A program made the position numbers and the translations under genes. The notes below the pieces were generated by a model. That model was not told the DNA's origin. It searched no databases and saw only the letters and a program-made list of their open reading frames with translations. From Rheum nobile (Eukaryota; Streptophyta; Magnoliopsida; Caryophyllales; Polygonaceae), in NCBI GenBank assembly GCA_027886185.1, contig WOAB01000093.1, positions 6,510,001 through 6,574,000 on the forward strand: a stretch of DNA of 64,000 nucleotides, given 5' to 3'. Shown here one piece after another: positions 1 through 10,607 of this stretch. Within the stretch, counting starts at the first letter, position 1. Each line of letters begins with the position of its first letter.

Positions 1-418
1 CTATGACGACTATGTGCGCCCCTACTTCCCTCCGCTCAGATCAGAAAAGCCTCCCGCACCCTTTCCTGAAGCTCTGAAGGACACGAGAAAGGTGGAAAAC
101 GACAAGGATTTATTTGAAACCTTCAGTTACTGTGAGGTAAACATTCCTTTGCTCAAACTAGCAAACAGCATCCCTCGCTGCAAGGAATTTTTAAAGGCGC
201 TGTGCAAGATCAAGAAAAAGAAACCGAAGGGGAAGCACAAGAAAGAAACTGGGAGTAAAAGGGAAACTTTCTCCACGCTGGATACGGGGCATGCTAATCA
301 TGCAGCCCCTGAGATGTTGGGTAGGCCATTTCTGAAGATGACAAGCGCAATCATGGATGTAAACAGCAGTCCACCCATCATGAAGTGTAGGGGACTGGGG
401 GTAAATCTCACAACATAG
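1..418 (+). pseudogene. Athila-like gag-protease remnant
   Basis: This is the 3' part of a gag-protease reading frame that enters from outside the window. Residues such as RPYFPPL, PPAPFPEAL, LFETFS and CEVNIPLLKL match the linker of the better copy at 9.49-9.70 kb. It then jumps directly to LGRPFLK, the C-terminal protease motif, so the protease core with its catalytic Asp is missing. The frame closes at 418. What is seen is a clear paralogue of the 6.4-13.4 kb element with an internal deletion. The product could not be an active protease. It is a relic of a second copy of the same family. Confidence 0.75.
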
Positions 419-1285
419 AGCATACAAAGAGGCATCCCCCTGATAGTGACCCCAGGAGTTCAGTTGTTGTGGGCAACCCAAGTTGAGGTGGATGAGTAGT
501 ATATCGAGCCACGATAATAACTAAGGCGCTATCCGGGAGTCAACCCGAGGTATGTATTTCTTTCCTTGTCTTTTCAATTCATGTTTTTATTTGCATTTGT
601 GTTAGTGTGCTTTTTTTTTTTTTTGTAAACTAAACTGCATGGAGGAGGCCCGAACCTTATTGAAGAAGGTGTTTCCCACACCAATTGTAAGTCCTCCTAT
701 TGCCCTGCCTGAAAAAAAAAAGTTCTACCGAAGGCCAGCTGTCCGAGTTACCCATGAAGAGAAGGTGCGCATCATGTTGTCCAGAAGGAGACATTAGCCC
801 CACATTTGTATTTGACAACGATGATGACCCTACAGTCGACAGCTGAGGAGGAGGAGGAGGAACACCAAGGCCCACACCACGATTACATCTGGGCCTATTT
901 TTTGTGTTCGTTAAAGGCCATGCAACCCCGTTCCCTTGATTTACCACTTCTCACCACAGTGGTTCCTTTTGGTTGCATGGTAGGAGTTAATTGAGTTGAA
1001 GGCCGTGCAACCCTGATTTCCTTGATGACCACTACACATTATAGTGATTCCCTTTTGGTTGCACGATAGAGTTGAGTTTGAAAACGCTCGCGCAACACCA
1101 GAGACATGCGCTTTCATTGATGTACCGCCAGCAACAACGTTCCAGTCCAAGCCAACTCAGCGACGTTGTGAGTACTTTTCCACTTTTCCCTGTGCTTTAT
1201 TCTTTTTGTCTTTCATTACATTGAGGACAATGCAATGTTTAAGCATGGGGGAGTTTAGTGTTCTATTCATGTCCCTATTTTGAAT
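419..1285 (+). mobile_element. Athila-like 3' noncoding internal region
   Basis: No gene is visible. The stretch is colinear with 10.6-11.36 kb of the intact family member: shared blocks include AATAACTAAGGCGCT, the A-rich segment before AGTTCTACCG, the GGCCGTGCA blocks and AAGCATGGGGGAG near 1240. It therefore belongs to the same non-autonomous family and lies downstream of its truncated gag-protease frame. It stops near 1285, where LTR-like sequence in the opposite orientation begins. Confidence 0.65.
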
Positions 1286-2290
1286 TAGTTACCAGTCCTA
1301 CCAGTCCAGGCAACCCTAACTATTAAACAATCCCTACCAACCTTCAAGATTTAATTCAATAGCAGCAAGAAGCATAGGAATTAACCAGGATACATGCAAC
1401 ACCATGACCCGCAGTATTTAACATATAATCAAATCTCTTTCATAATAAACTAGTCCTACCAGTCCTAGAATATCATGGATGCTACAACAGATAAGGAATC
1501 TCAACCCGAAATATCCAAACCCTAGCAATAGACAATTACTAATATCAACTAGTTGGCCAAACCAGTCAAATCAATAAGAATCAATAAGAATATGCTCAAG
1601 AGAAAATATATAATCCAAAGGAATAGAAAATAGAGTTATAACCTCACAATCATGAATCAAATGAAGGCTTCAATTGTCGGACTAAGCAAAGGGTGCTTAG
1701 TTCTTCATAGTTCAAAGGAAAACAATGCTGAATGGAAAAACTGAATTGTAACGTGATGATTAACAATGAAAGTGAAACTAGGTTAAATAACCTAACCCTA
1801 AAGCTAAAGTGAAAAGATAACGAAAACAATCCTAAAAGGAAATAAAGTATAATGTTCGAAATAATAAAAGAAAGAAAATAGAAAAAGGTAAAAAGAAAGA
1901 AAGTTCGAAAATCCTCGCGGGCTCGCTCCCGTGTCATTCCGCGGTCGCGGCACCAAATCTGCGGTCGCGGAAATTGCATTGTTGCTCTCGACTTTTGCAC
2001 AGCTCTGGAATTTTCCGCCGTCGCGACGAGAAATCAGCGCCCGCGGAAATTGCCTTCGTTTGCTGCGCGTCTCGCCCTTCACCGCGGCCTCTTCGTGTCT
2101 TCTCCCTTGGTCGTGGTTGGTCGTGGCTGGGGCCTTCTTTGCTCATTTGTGTGGCTCTTCTTCTATTCTCCTTCGTCTCCTCCAGTGGTTTACTCCTCGT
2201 CTTCTGGATGTCTTCAATTAGCTCCTCCACACCACCATATCCACACTTCTTCACTCCAACTCCATACTCCACAGTTGTGCTCTAAACCCC
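1286..2290 (-). repeat. Athila-like LTR portion, inverted
   Basis: On the minus strand this resembles the body of the LTRs at 6.4-7.8 kb and 30.7-31.9 kb: a GAAGAACTAAG block at about 1700, a TATTTAAC TATA-like box at about 1782-1790, and a GC-rich cluster at 1936-2053 with CCGCGACCGCGG-type inverted repeats. The cluster sequence differs from the other LTRs, so this is a distinct subfamily. No terminal TG/CA or target duplication could be placed. It faces the adjoining LTR end at 2291-2672, forming a fold-back. Confidence 0.55.
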
Positions 2291-2672
2291 TACAAATGGC
2301 ACCTTAAACACCGGTAACAATTCCTAGATAAGCACTACAAAGTAGAACTGATCAAACTGGACTAGTTGGACTGGTAACTAATTTAGAACAGGGATTAGGA
2401 CATCTATAAGGATTGAGAATTAGGAATAATCAATGATTGATCAACCAAACTAAAGGTGAATATTTGTTTGTCAAGGTTTCTATGTTTTATTTATCGTTTT
2501 CTTAGTTAGATTCATACAAAACCCCCCCTTTGTCTTTGTTATCGCTTGGTGAATGATTTTGCAAATAGGATATATGACTTGATTCTCTGTGGGATTCGAC
2601 CCTTGCTTATCATACTACATTAGTTAGGTTTTTAAGGATTATTTTGTTTAGGTGTCACGACAACGCCTATCA
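2291..2672 (+). repeat. Athila-like LTR 3' end
   Basis: Plus-strand LTR 3' portion, colinear with 7.48-7.84 kb: the GGACTGGTAACTAAT block, a poly-C run near 2522, the GGGATTCGACCC block near 2590 and a final CA at 2671-2672. A primer binding site follows three bases later. It joins head to head with LTR sequence in the opposite orientation, which an ordinary insertion would not produce. Confidence 0.6.
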
Positions 2673-2675
2673 AAT

Positions 2676-2693
2676 TGGCGCCGTTGCCGGGGA
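2676..2693 (+). promoter_or_regulatory. Primer binding site, tRNA-Asp type
   Basis: TGGCGCCGTTGCCGGGGA is complementary to the 3' end of plant tRNA-Asp including CCA, the primer used by Athila-type retrotransposons. It lies 3 bp after the LTR-terminal CA. It is better preserved than the site at 7844. Confidence 0.8.
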
Positions 2694-3125
2694 AAATGAG
2701 GAATCCTACTAATCACTCTCTTCTTTTCACTCATTTTGTCAAGGCGCCCTTTCGGGTTTTCACAAAGCCACTCATTTCATTTTTTCATTAGATGGACTCA
2801 CATACATCACTCTTGACCAATTATTACCCCAGCATAATGCTGGTCCAAGCCACCTGCTTATTGCATAAGCCGTCCTTTCGGGTTTTCGACTTATCCCAAG
2901 ATTTTTTTTTTGCCTTTTTCCAAATTTTTGGCTTTTTTCATTTTCTTTATTTTTCTCCTCAACGACATAGCAAGTATAGAACCCTCCCCCATGCTTAAAC
3001 ATTGCATTGTAATCAATGTAATGAAAGACAAAAAAGAATGAAGCACAAGGAAAAGCGGAAAGGTACTCACAACCGTCGTCGAGTTGGCTTGGACACGTAC
3101 GTTGGCCTTCATCAGCAGCCATTGA
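2694..3125 (-). mobile_element. Inverted Athila-like 3' internal segment
   Basis: On the minus strand this matches 11.25-11.65 kb of the intact element: the CGAAAGGGCG blocks, the GGACCAGCAT block and AAGCATGGGGGAGG. In an ordinary element gag should follow the primer binding site, but here the 3' noncoding region follows in reverse. The segment supports a rearrangement or two opposed copies. No protein is encoded. Confidence 0.6.
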
Positions 3126-3139
3126 AGCTTCACAACTGA

Positions 3140-3641
3140 AGCTTGAAGAGGAAAAAGGTGAAATTTTCGGTAATTACGATCGGGCCCCTTAACCTTTTGG
3201 TTTGTGGCAAAAATGCACTCTAACAACTTTTCATAAATTACCAAAATTGCCCAAACTTGCTCAAACTCAATTTTTTTTATAGTTCTACGCTTCTAATATT
3301 ATTTTAACCCAAAATTAATATTTAGAAAAATTAACTTAGGCTAAAATAATGCTTAAGTTATTATTCTAATGACATTAACCATACATAAATCTTTAACAAA
3401 AATTTGTTAAACTTGATTTAAGTATTCTAAGTTAAATTTGATGAGTTTTATTTAAATTTAGAATCATTATAATGTTAAAATAAATTTAAATAACTCACAA
3501 CTTACAGTTGTAACAACTTATGTTAAGAATCTCTATTATATTTCTATTTTTGAAATAATGAAATAAATACCAAAATTCCTTAATTAGAAAAAGAGTTAAG
3601 AAATTACATAAATACCCTTACTAAAAATTAGGGTTATTACA
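3140..3641 (-). repeat. Tekay-like LTR 5'-end fragment
   Basis: The right edge reads GGGTTATTACA, the reverse complement of the TGTAATAACCC that opens the Tekay LTR at 34559. The AT-rich body resembles 50.3-50.48 kb, the corresponding end of another minus-strand LTR. Only the first 0.5 kb of an LTR is visible, so this is a truncated fragment with no detectable duplication. Confidence 0.45.
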
Positions 3642-4550
3642 ATGACATCCGCAGGGGCTTCATTCCACATGCTGATTTAGGTTCCTTTTTGTTGAAAACC
3701 ATGCTAGTTTGGGTTCCTTTTTCTTGAAATAGATCATCTGGTTGGTTTTTGGTGCTTTTTTCTTAGTAAACATCATCATGTAAATGTTTAAGGCATACTG
3801 GGTATTGAAGTTGTTCGTTGGGGTGTAAAAAGATGTATGGTTTAAGGCAGAATTGTCTTAAACCATAACTCTTTTTATTGGGGTTACCCCTTTTTGTTGC
3901 CCTCTTTCTGAAGTTTCTGTATGAATTGCTCTATTGGGTAAAAAGATGTATGGTTTAAGGAAGAATTGTAAAAAAAATGTATGGTTTAAGGAAGTCAGAA
4001 TTGATCTGTTGTTGTTAAACAATTTGCTCTATTATTGCTAAATATCGTAATCTAAATGGAATAATGTCTTTGGTTTAAGGTCATGTGGTTGGTTTGTTGT
4101 GTTTTTGGACTGAATGTGGATGTATTGTTATTGAATTGTATGAATTGGTCTAGGTTTACATTACTGTCTTGACAAAACAAGATACGACCTGAATTTTGTC
4201 AACAAATCTACGTTGTTCATTTATTTAGCCTTTTGGCCCTCCAACATCGGCTTCGTCCCGCTCCCCAGTATAGTCCCTCTCTCTGGTGGCGTTCCTCTCA
4301 CCGGCGTCGTGTATAGGTTGTTCTAAGTTTTTGGAGAAATATGGCTCACGAGTACGAGCTCCGCTGTAAAAGCCTTGTTTTTTTTCCCTTTTTCTATGGT
4401 TGGTACATATGATGCATTTGTTTTTGTTTTTTCTATTTTTTTAAAAATGAGTTAACAACTCTTTGGCCTTTTATAAAAAATTAACAGCTCTTTAGCGGAT
4501 TAAGTAATAGAGGGTTTTTTTAAAAGAGTTGAGGGTTACCACGCAGAATA
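3642..4550. other. Unassigned AT-rich intergenic DNA
   Basis: No supported gene. A phrase of about 40 bp built on GTATGGTTTAAGG recurs at 3833, 3947 and 3977. A 29-codon open stretch at 4237-4326 looks protein-like but has no recognisable family and no splice context, so it is not called. Confidence 0.4.
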
Positions 4551-5060
4551 GTTGAAACATGTTGGCGCCTTGCGGAATTTGCAAAATCTGAGGGTCACCT
4601 CGAGGAATTGTCGTTAAGATTATTTTGAGGTTATTTTATATTATCTTGACATTGTTTTCATAATAATCGTTTTGATATTATTTTAAGTAGATAAGCTTCG
4701 GCGTCAAGCCATCATGCCACTTGTTGTGGGCCGCTAGTCCAAGCCCATTAGTCTTTCTTTTCCCTATAAATACTCTTTTGTCTTCAATAAAGTTTATGTT
4801 GAGTTTAGGTTTATCCTAAAGTTGAGGTTATCTCCTTTAGGTTTATTCTAAATTTGAGGTTATCCCCTTGTCTAAACCCTTGACATCACCCAAAGTTACG
4901 ATCTTATTATCTCAACCGAAGGCAATCACATTTGTTTTCTACTACCTAAGATCATCACGTTGATCTTCATCACTATAACCTCAATCACATTTGATGTCTC
5001 GCCCCAATCTATCTTACGAGTTGCTCCCTAACGTGTAGAGTGACTTCGATCGCCAATGAA
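4551..5060 (+). repeat. Candidate LTR fragment with TATA and poly(A) signals
   Basis: CCCTATAAATACTC (TATAAATA at 4765-4772) followed 14 bp later by AATAAA is typical of the U3/R part of plant LTRs. Two similar GAGGTTATC phrases follow at about 4820-4870. No coding capacity and no clear ends were found. A solo or truncated LTR is the likeliest reading; a short host promoter is the alternative. Confidence 0.35.
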
Positions 5061-5209
5061 GCTTTCGTGCAAGACAACAAGGATTTCTCCAAGGATTCCT
5101 CGGCGTCTTCGAAGGCTTGTATTCGTGTGTGATTTTAGAAGAGATCGCTCAAGAGGCAAATGCGTCGACTTTGCTTGACACGTGACGATTCTAGGCTATT
5201 GTGACGCAC

Positions 5210-5577
5210 CAAAAGGTTCGAGCATATCACCTTTGATGGAGGATGATGCATTAATGTCATGATTGCAATATGTATCCCACATTAGAAGACATGAGAACAA
5301 AACACCCCTTTACGAGGGTGTGGCAAACATTTCCTTGTGAAGTCTTAAATGAACAATATCCATAAGTCAGAAGTCTTGTGATGGTACATGCCTTGACGAG
5401 CCAAGGCTTTAGAAGAGTCATCACATGTTAATACGAGGACTTCACATGTGGTCACCCATCATGGTAGTACTCTCGCCTTAGCACGTTTAACTTCATAGTT
5501 TTTTGTCCTTACTTTTTCTTGTTGACATGGATAACACTTTAATTCTTACAAATCAATCTCAAATCTGAGATGTTACA
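5210..5577 (-). repeat. Candidate LTR end, minus strand
   Basis: Read on the minus strand it begins TGTAACATCTCAG, a form common at the start of plant LTRs that specify a TGTAAC terminus. No partner LTR, primer binding site or coding region was found. The assignment rests on the terminal sequence only. Confidence 0.3.
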
Positions 5578-6054
5578 ATCTTCCCCACTTAAACCCTTGA
5601 CGTTCCCTCTCAGTGAAAAAATGAATTGAAACTCAGGGCTCGTTTGGTATGACTATGGAATCGGGTTACAATTGAAATCATAATCAAAATTAAGAGTGAC
5701 TCGTTCTCATTCTTGTAACTTGTCGTTTATTACGATATCGAAATGAGTCTTTCTTGAACATACTCTTCATCAACATCTTTCTCCCTTTTCCATTTTCATA
5801 GAGGCATTTCACCAAACACTTTAAAGGCAAGGAAACTGATGACTTGCTTTTATCATGCCCATCCCTCAAACACATTTTCCACAAAAAATCATCGATCCAT
5901 CACTATCCATTGAATTTTGATTTTATATTTCCAGAATTTCACCAAAGGATGTTTAATTCTAATAACCGCATATAATACTTCTCACTATCATTCCTTAAGA
6001 AAGTCAACAACTAATTAGATTGAGGATCAGGTACATTTGTTATTTATTGTGTGA
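5578..6054. other. Intergenic DNA with a MITE-like end
   Basis: No gene seen. GGGCTCGTTTGG at 5638 resembles the ends of plant DNA transposons, and a loosely matching inverted GGGCCTGTTTG occurs at about 15300 (see findings). The rest is AT-rich without recognisable structure. Confidence 0.3.
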
Positions 6055-6442
6055 AATATGAAGCATTTCGCACCGTCAGATGCTTGAGATCAATGGCTGG
6101 AGAGGCGCGCGTGTTTCCATAGATTTTAAATAAATGAAGGGCATTTTCGTCATTTTCCACCTTAGGTCTTCTTCCTCTCTAATCCTCCAGCAGTCAACGT
6201 TTCTTCTCTGCTTGAGCTCTCTGTGTAGCTTCTCTAGAGCGATTTGTTACTGTTTTGTACTCGATTCTTCCAATTAAAACTCGATTGTTCAATAAAACTT
6301 ATTTATTTGTTCATTTGGGCTTCAAATTTCATTTATTTATGTTGAGTTCGTCGTCCCTAAACACCATGAATGTCGCTACTAATTTTTCGTTCAAACACTC
6401 CGTTTTTTGTTTGTGTTTCATTATAGGCTTGATTTTTTGTTG
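6055..6442 (+). other. 5' leader-like part of a gene-fragment locus
   Basis: The pyrimidine-rich leader at 6170-6270 and an open stretch from ATG at 6366 look like the 5' end of a captured or decayed gene. The retrotransposon at 6448 interrupts it. Across the insertion the sequence resumes at 13375 and reaches a PPR-type fragment at 13472, so both halves may belong to one broken gene or pack-type transposon. The sequence at 6068-6100 resembles subterminal sequence of plant DNA transposons. Confidence 0.35.
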
Positions 6443-6447
6443 CTTCT
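6443..6447. repeat. Target site duplication CTTCT (left)
   Basis: CTTCT directly precedes the LTR start TGATATG and is repeated exactly at 13370-13374 after the right LTR. This proves a single insertion event. Confidence 0.95.
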
Positions 6448-6780
6448 TGATATGCGATATATTGTATAGCACATCTAGTGGTTATTAGCATGATTTAGAT
6501 GATGTTTGGATATGATTTGATGGTGATTCTGTAATCCGGAAGAGAAGACGAGAAGTGAAGAAATCATGGGATTTACAGAGGTTTGAAGTGCATTGAAGAG
6601 TAGAAGGATAGTGTGTTGAATTCAATTGGTTCGTTATCTCTACTCAGATGTCAAAATGGAGTGATTCCAATTCAAGGAGTTAGATCTTGAAGTCTACTGC
6701 AAGTCCTCAAAATATGAGCGCAATCCGAGTTGGGAATCAAAAGTTATGACGTTTGTACGGAAGTGTCGCAGCTATTGGAG

Positions 6781-6903
6781 CACCACCGCACCCGCGGCAA
6801 CATCACCGCACCCCGTGGTGAGCCAGCAGAGAAGAAGGCGCGAAGTTCCAAAGTTCTGGAAGACCACCGTACCCCGCGGTGGGTATTGCCGCACCCGCGG
6901 TGA
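6781..6903 (+). promoter_or_regulatory. GC-rich inverted-repeat array in LTR
   Basis: Four copies of ACCGCACCC(C)GCGG-type words, each an inverted repeat with arms ACCGC/GCGGT, in otherwise AT-rich DNA. The array ends 124 bp before the TATTTAAGG box. The same layout recurs in other LTR families of this window. Its function is unknown; an enhancer or protein-binding array is an inference. Confidence 0.7.
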
Positions 6904-7026
6904 CGACGCGCTGAAGACTTTTCTCGGCTTATTTCCAAGATCTTTTATCTGTTTTTATTTTATTTCTGAAATTTTGTTTCCAAGTTTGTTATTTCCTTTT
7001 ATTTATTTCTGGATTATTTTCCCTAG

Positions 7027-7035
7027 TATTTAAGG
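7027..7035 (+). promoter_or_regulatory. TATA-like box of 5' LTR
   Basis: TATTTAAGG, conserved at 12567 in the 3' LTR and at 31099 in the solo LTR of a sister family. This is the likely core promoter of the element, with transcription expected about 30 bp downstream. Confidence 0.55.
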
Positions 7036-7843
7036 ATCTATTCTAAAAACCCTAGTTGCGACCTTTCATAGTTTTTTCTCTCAAAAACCCTATGAAGAAC
7101 TAAACCTTCATTGTTGCACTTGACGTTTTGAAGCCAGCAATTGATTGGTTATGAGTTTTCTACTCTTGTTCGATTTCCTATCTAGTTGTATTAATTCTCT
7201 TGCGCTTGAATGTTTATTGAATCTTATTGATTTATCTAGACTGGTCACCTAGGTTTATTGATATTATCCATATAGTTAGGACTTGTCAATTCCGGGTTCG
7301 GGTTGCATATCTAGTAGCAAACACAATTTACATAAGCGGGTTGCGAGTGTTCATCGTGAGAGAGAGAGTTAATTGCATGTTATAGTAACGAGTTGTTTCT
7401 ATTGCATGTATCTTGTTGAATCCTTGGTTGAATGCTATTGCTTTATTGAGTCTTGAAGGTTTTCGGATTTGATTTGGTAATAAGTACTATTAGGGCTGGT
7501 AGAACTAATAGTTACCTAAGATCGGGATAAGGACAACTATAGGAAAGATAAGAACTTGAGACTAATAGAATTCAGTGATCAACCATATCTCTTGTTGTGT
7601 GGATCTTTGTCAGGTGTGTCGCTTTTCCCTATCATATTCACATCCTTTGCTTTGCTTTGTTTTAATTACTTGGTTCGAAAATCATACAACCCCCCCCCCC
7701 CCTAGTTCCTAGTTGGTGACTTGAAAGACACAAGAATAGATAACCTGATTCCCTTGGGTTCGACCCTGACTTGCTTGCTATACTCTTTAGTAGGTACTTT
7801 AGGATTTCTTTGATTAGACATACGACTTTAGCCCTGTCAAATT

Positions 7844-7861
7844 TGGTGTCGTTGCCGGAGA
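7844..7861 (+). promoter_or_regulatory. Primer binding site, degenerate tRNA-Asp type
   Basis: TGGTGTCGTTGCCGGAGA, 4 bp after the LTR end. It differs from the tRNA-Asp complement at 2676 at two positions, including one C-to-T change. Confidence 0.8.
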
Positions 7862-7919
7862 GTCAAAATTTCTGTTTTTGTGTTTTTGTTTGTTACCGAC
7901 TTTGGTGTGGATCTATCTT

Positions 7920-10607
7920 ATGGTCCACACCCATGCTACTGATAATCCACTTGTTGATTTAGATCCAGAGATCGACAGGACGTTCCACAAGAACCGTAGA
8001 GAACACACCACCCCACAAGCTGCAATGGGTGACCAAACGCTTCGGCAATTGATTACGCCGAATCTGACTATGCAACCACTAGCTGTGACAATCCCCGCCA
8101 TAGGAGATGGCGTGAATTTGGAACTGAAGCCGGGGCTGATTCATTTGCTCCCATCATTCCATGGACTGAGTGGAGAGGACCCAATCAAGCATTTGGGTAA
8201 ATTCCACACTGTGTGCATGAGCATGAAACCGGCGAATATCACTGAGGATGCAGCTGATGATTGGTACTACCATCTTCCCACCGGAAGCATAGACACTTGG
8301 GCCAAGCTTCATAAGGCCTTTCTTGAGAAGTATTTTCCTGCCAAGAAGGCGAATAGCTTGAAGAAGGCTATAAGCAATATTGAACAAGAGGATGATGAGA
8401 CCCTTTATGACTATTATGAACGGTTCAAGAGGCTCTGCTCAAGTTATCCATTCCATGGGTACACTACTCAAGATCTAATGCTTCATCTCTACAATGGTTT
8501 GCTGGATAATGAGAGACGAATTGTCGACGCTGCTTGTGGAGGCAACATTCTCAACACAACACCAGCGACAGCCATGGAAAAGATTCAGGAGATGGCAGAT
8601 GGGACAAGAAATTTCGGTAGAACTTCTACCAAGAGAGGAGTCATTGCCGTGAACTCCAATCACTCTGAGCTAGCGAGCGAGATTGCTGAATTGAAGGACA
8701 TGGTGAGGAGACTAACGCTGTAAGGAACTCCTCAACAACTCAAAGCATGTGGGATTTGTGCTGACCAATTCCACCACACCAATACATGTCCTCAATTGCA
8801 AGATGATCTGAATACTGAGGTGAACCATGTAGGAGGTTATGGACCTCCAAGACCTCGGAACGATCCCTACTCCAGCACATATAATCCGGGATGGAGAGAC
8901 CACCCCAATTTCAGATGGAGAGATCAACCGAATCAATAACAACAACCTCAGTCTAGACCTCAATTTCTGCAAAGGTCACAAGATCAACAACCTGGTACGT
9001 CTGCTTCAACTGAAGATATGCTCCAAGCCTTGACTAAACATTTCGCCACACATGTTCAAGCTACGGCGTCGAGTATCAAGAACCTAGAAACGCAGATGGG
9101 ACAAATGGCTGAAGCGATCACTAGAATTGATGCAAAAACTTCAGGAAATCTACCATCTCAAACGGTAGTGAACCCACGAGCAAATGTTAGTGCTGTGATG
9201 CTTCGAAGTGGAAAGCAATTGCTTGTCGCTCCTATTGTTGAGAAGGACAATTCAGGAAAATGGGAGTTTCTGGAAGACCACCGCACCCAGCGGCAAGAGG
9301 ACCGCACCCGCGGTGAGAATACAGAAGAGGACCAGAACATTCTGTTGAAGCTACCGCACCCAGCGGTGGGACCTGCCGCACCCCGCGGTGACGATGCTGT
9401 TTCTCGAGAAAATTCTGGGGACACATCGCACCCCGCGGTGGAGGCTGACCGCACCCGCGGCGGATCTCCTAGAGCTGCCAAAGAGCCATACATCGACACC
9501 TATGTTCGTCCGTACTTCCCTCCTCTCGGTTCTGAGAAGCCACCCGCCCCGTTCCCAGAGGCGCTTAAGGAGAGGAGAATTATCGACGACAAGTACCTCT
9601 TCGAGACGTTTAGCAAGTGCGAGGTAAACATCCCTTTACTCAAACTTGTTAAAAGTATTCCCAAATATGCTCGTTTCTTGAAGGAACTTTGCACAATCAA
9701 GAGGAAACAGAAGCAGAAGCAAAAAAAGCAGGTCCAGGTGAGCGAGCAAGTATCTGTTGTGTTTCAAAGGCGCCTGCCCAAGAAGTGCAGTGATCTAGGT
9801 ATGTTTTATATCCCCTGCGTCATTGGTGAGACAAAGATTGATAAAGCTATGTTAGATCTTGGTGCAGCTATTAATGTCTTACCATTGTCATTTTATGAGT
9901 CTCTTGGTCTGCCGCCATTACAGGACACTAGGATAGTTATTCAATTAACTGATGGAACCAATGTCTACCCGAAAGGGGTTGTTGAAGATGTCCTTGTTAT
10001 GGTAGATAAGTTGATTTTTCCCACTGATTTTTATGTGCTTGATATGGGTGGTGGTACAGGTGCACATATGTTGTTAGGTAGACCATTCATGAAAACCGCA
10101 AATACCACAATTGATGTCAGAAGTGGGAAATTAACTATGGAATTTGATGGGGATGGAGTTGAATATAACATATATGATATGAAACCCGTCATTAACACCT
10201 CTTTGAACTCTGTTGATGTAATGAGTCCTAACCATTTGGATGAATTGCAACCTATAATAGAGGATTCCATAGTTGACTTGCCTGTCGATATTACCGTATC
10301 TTCTAATCTATAGGAAGTCACGGCTTTATTGGATGAGAAGGGTGAGTCTCCTACTTCTCTTTTGGGTAGTGGCCCCAATGCACTAACTCCGAGCGAGAAG
10401 CTCGTTCCCTCTACTGTGCAGGCCCCTGAAGTTGAGCTTAAACACCCCCCTGATCGATCTAAGTATGGGGGCAAGGCAACTAAGAAGGACAAGGTGAAAG
10501 AGCCGTTGAAGAAGAGGATTGGTCTAAGGTTCAAACATTTCCATGATTGGTTCATGAAGGAGGTGCTGAATGAGAGGGTTCCTAAGGAACCTGATGCTGT
10601 GGATTGA
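7920..10607 (+). pseudogene. Athila-like gag-protease polyprotein with stops
   Basis: One frame of about 896 codons, broken by TAA at 8721, TAA at 8937 and TAG at 10311; two look like Gln codons hit by C-to-T. Start chosen at ATG 7920, giving MVHTHATDNPL. Domains: capsid-type gag at about 8080-8620 (DDWYYHLP, FLEKYFPA, ETLYDYYERF), apparently missing a short block before DDWYYHLP; a CX2CX4HX4C knuckle, CGICADQFHHTNTC, at about 8754; a linker with an LTR-like array; retropepsin at about 9800-10150 with the active-site LDLGAAINVLP and LLGRPF; then a basic tail. The tail replaces the reverse transcriptase of autonomous Athila elements. It would package and mature particles only with help in trans, and the stops make even that unlikely now. 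Confidence 0.88.
9266..9462 (+). repeat. LTR-like GC array inside the gag linker
   Basis: Six to seven ACCGCACCC(C)GCGG-type words lie inside the reading frame between the zinc knuckle and protease. TTCTGGAAGACCACCGCACC and the spacing through CCGCGGTGACGA match the LTR array at 6853-6907 and 12393-12446. The translation is rich in His-Pro and Arg-Gly and unlike a conserved domain. A likely source is capture of LTR sequence into the coding region. Confidence 0.7.

Larger units (their letters stand above)
6448..7839 (+). repeat. 5' LTR of Athila-like element
   Basis: 1392 bp, TG at 6448 and CA at 7838-7839. It contains a GC-rich inverted-repeat array (6781-6903), a TATTTAAGG box at 7027, a GAAGAACTAAA block near 7092 and a long poly-C run at about 7690. 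Several differences from the 3' LTR are C/T or G/A at CpG sites, as expected from methylcytosine deamination. Confidence 0.95.

Noticed and set aside
4237..4326. Short protein-like frame of 29 codons
   Set aside because: No family, no start or splice context, and too short to tell from chance.
7690..7705. Poly-C run as a sequencing artefact
   Set aside because: A poly-C run occurs at the same site in the 3' LTR (13222), the solo LTR (31774) and the LTR end at 2522, so it is a genuine family feature of variable length.
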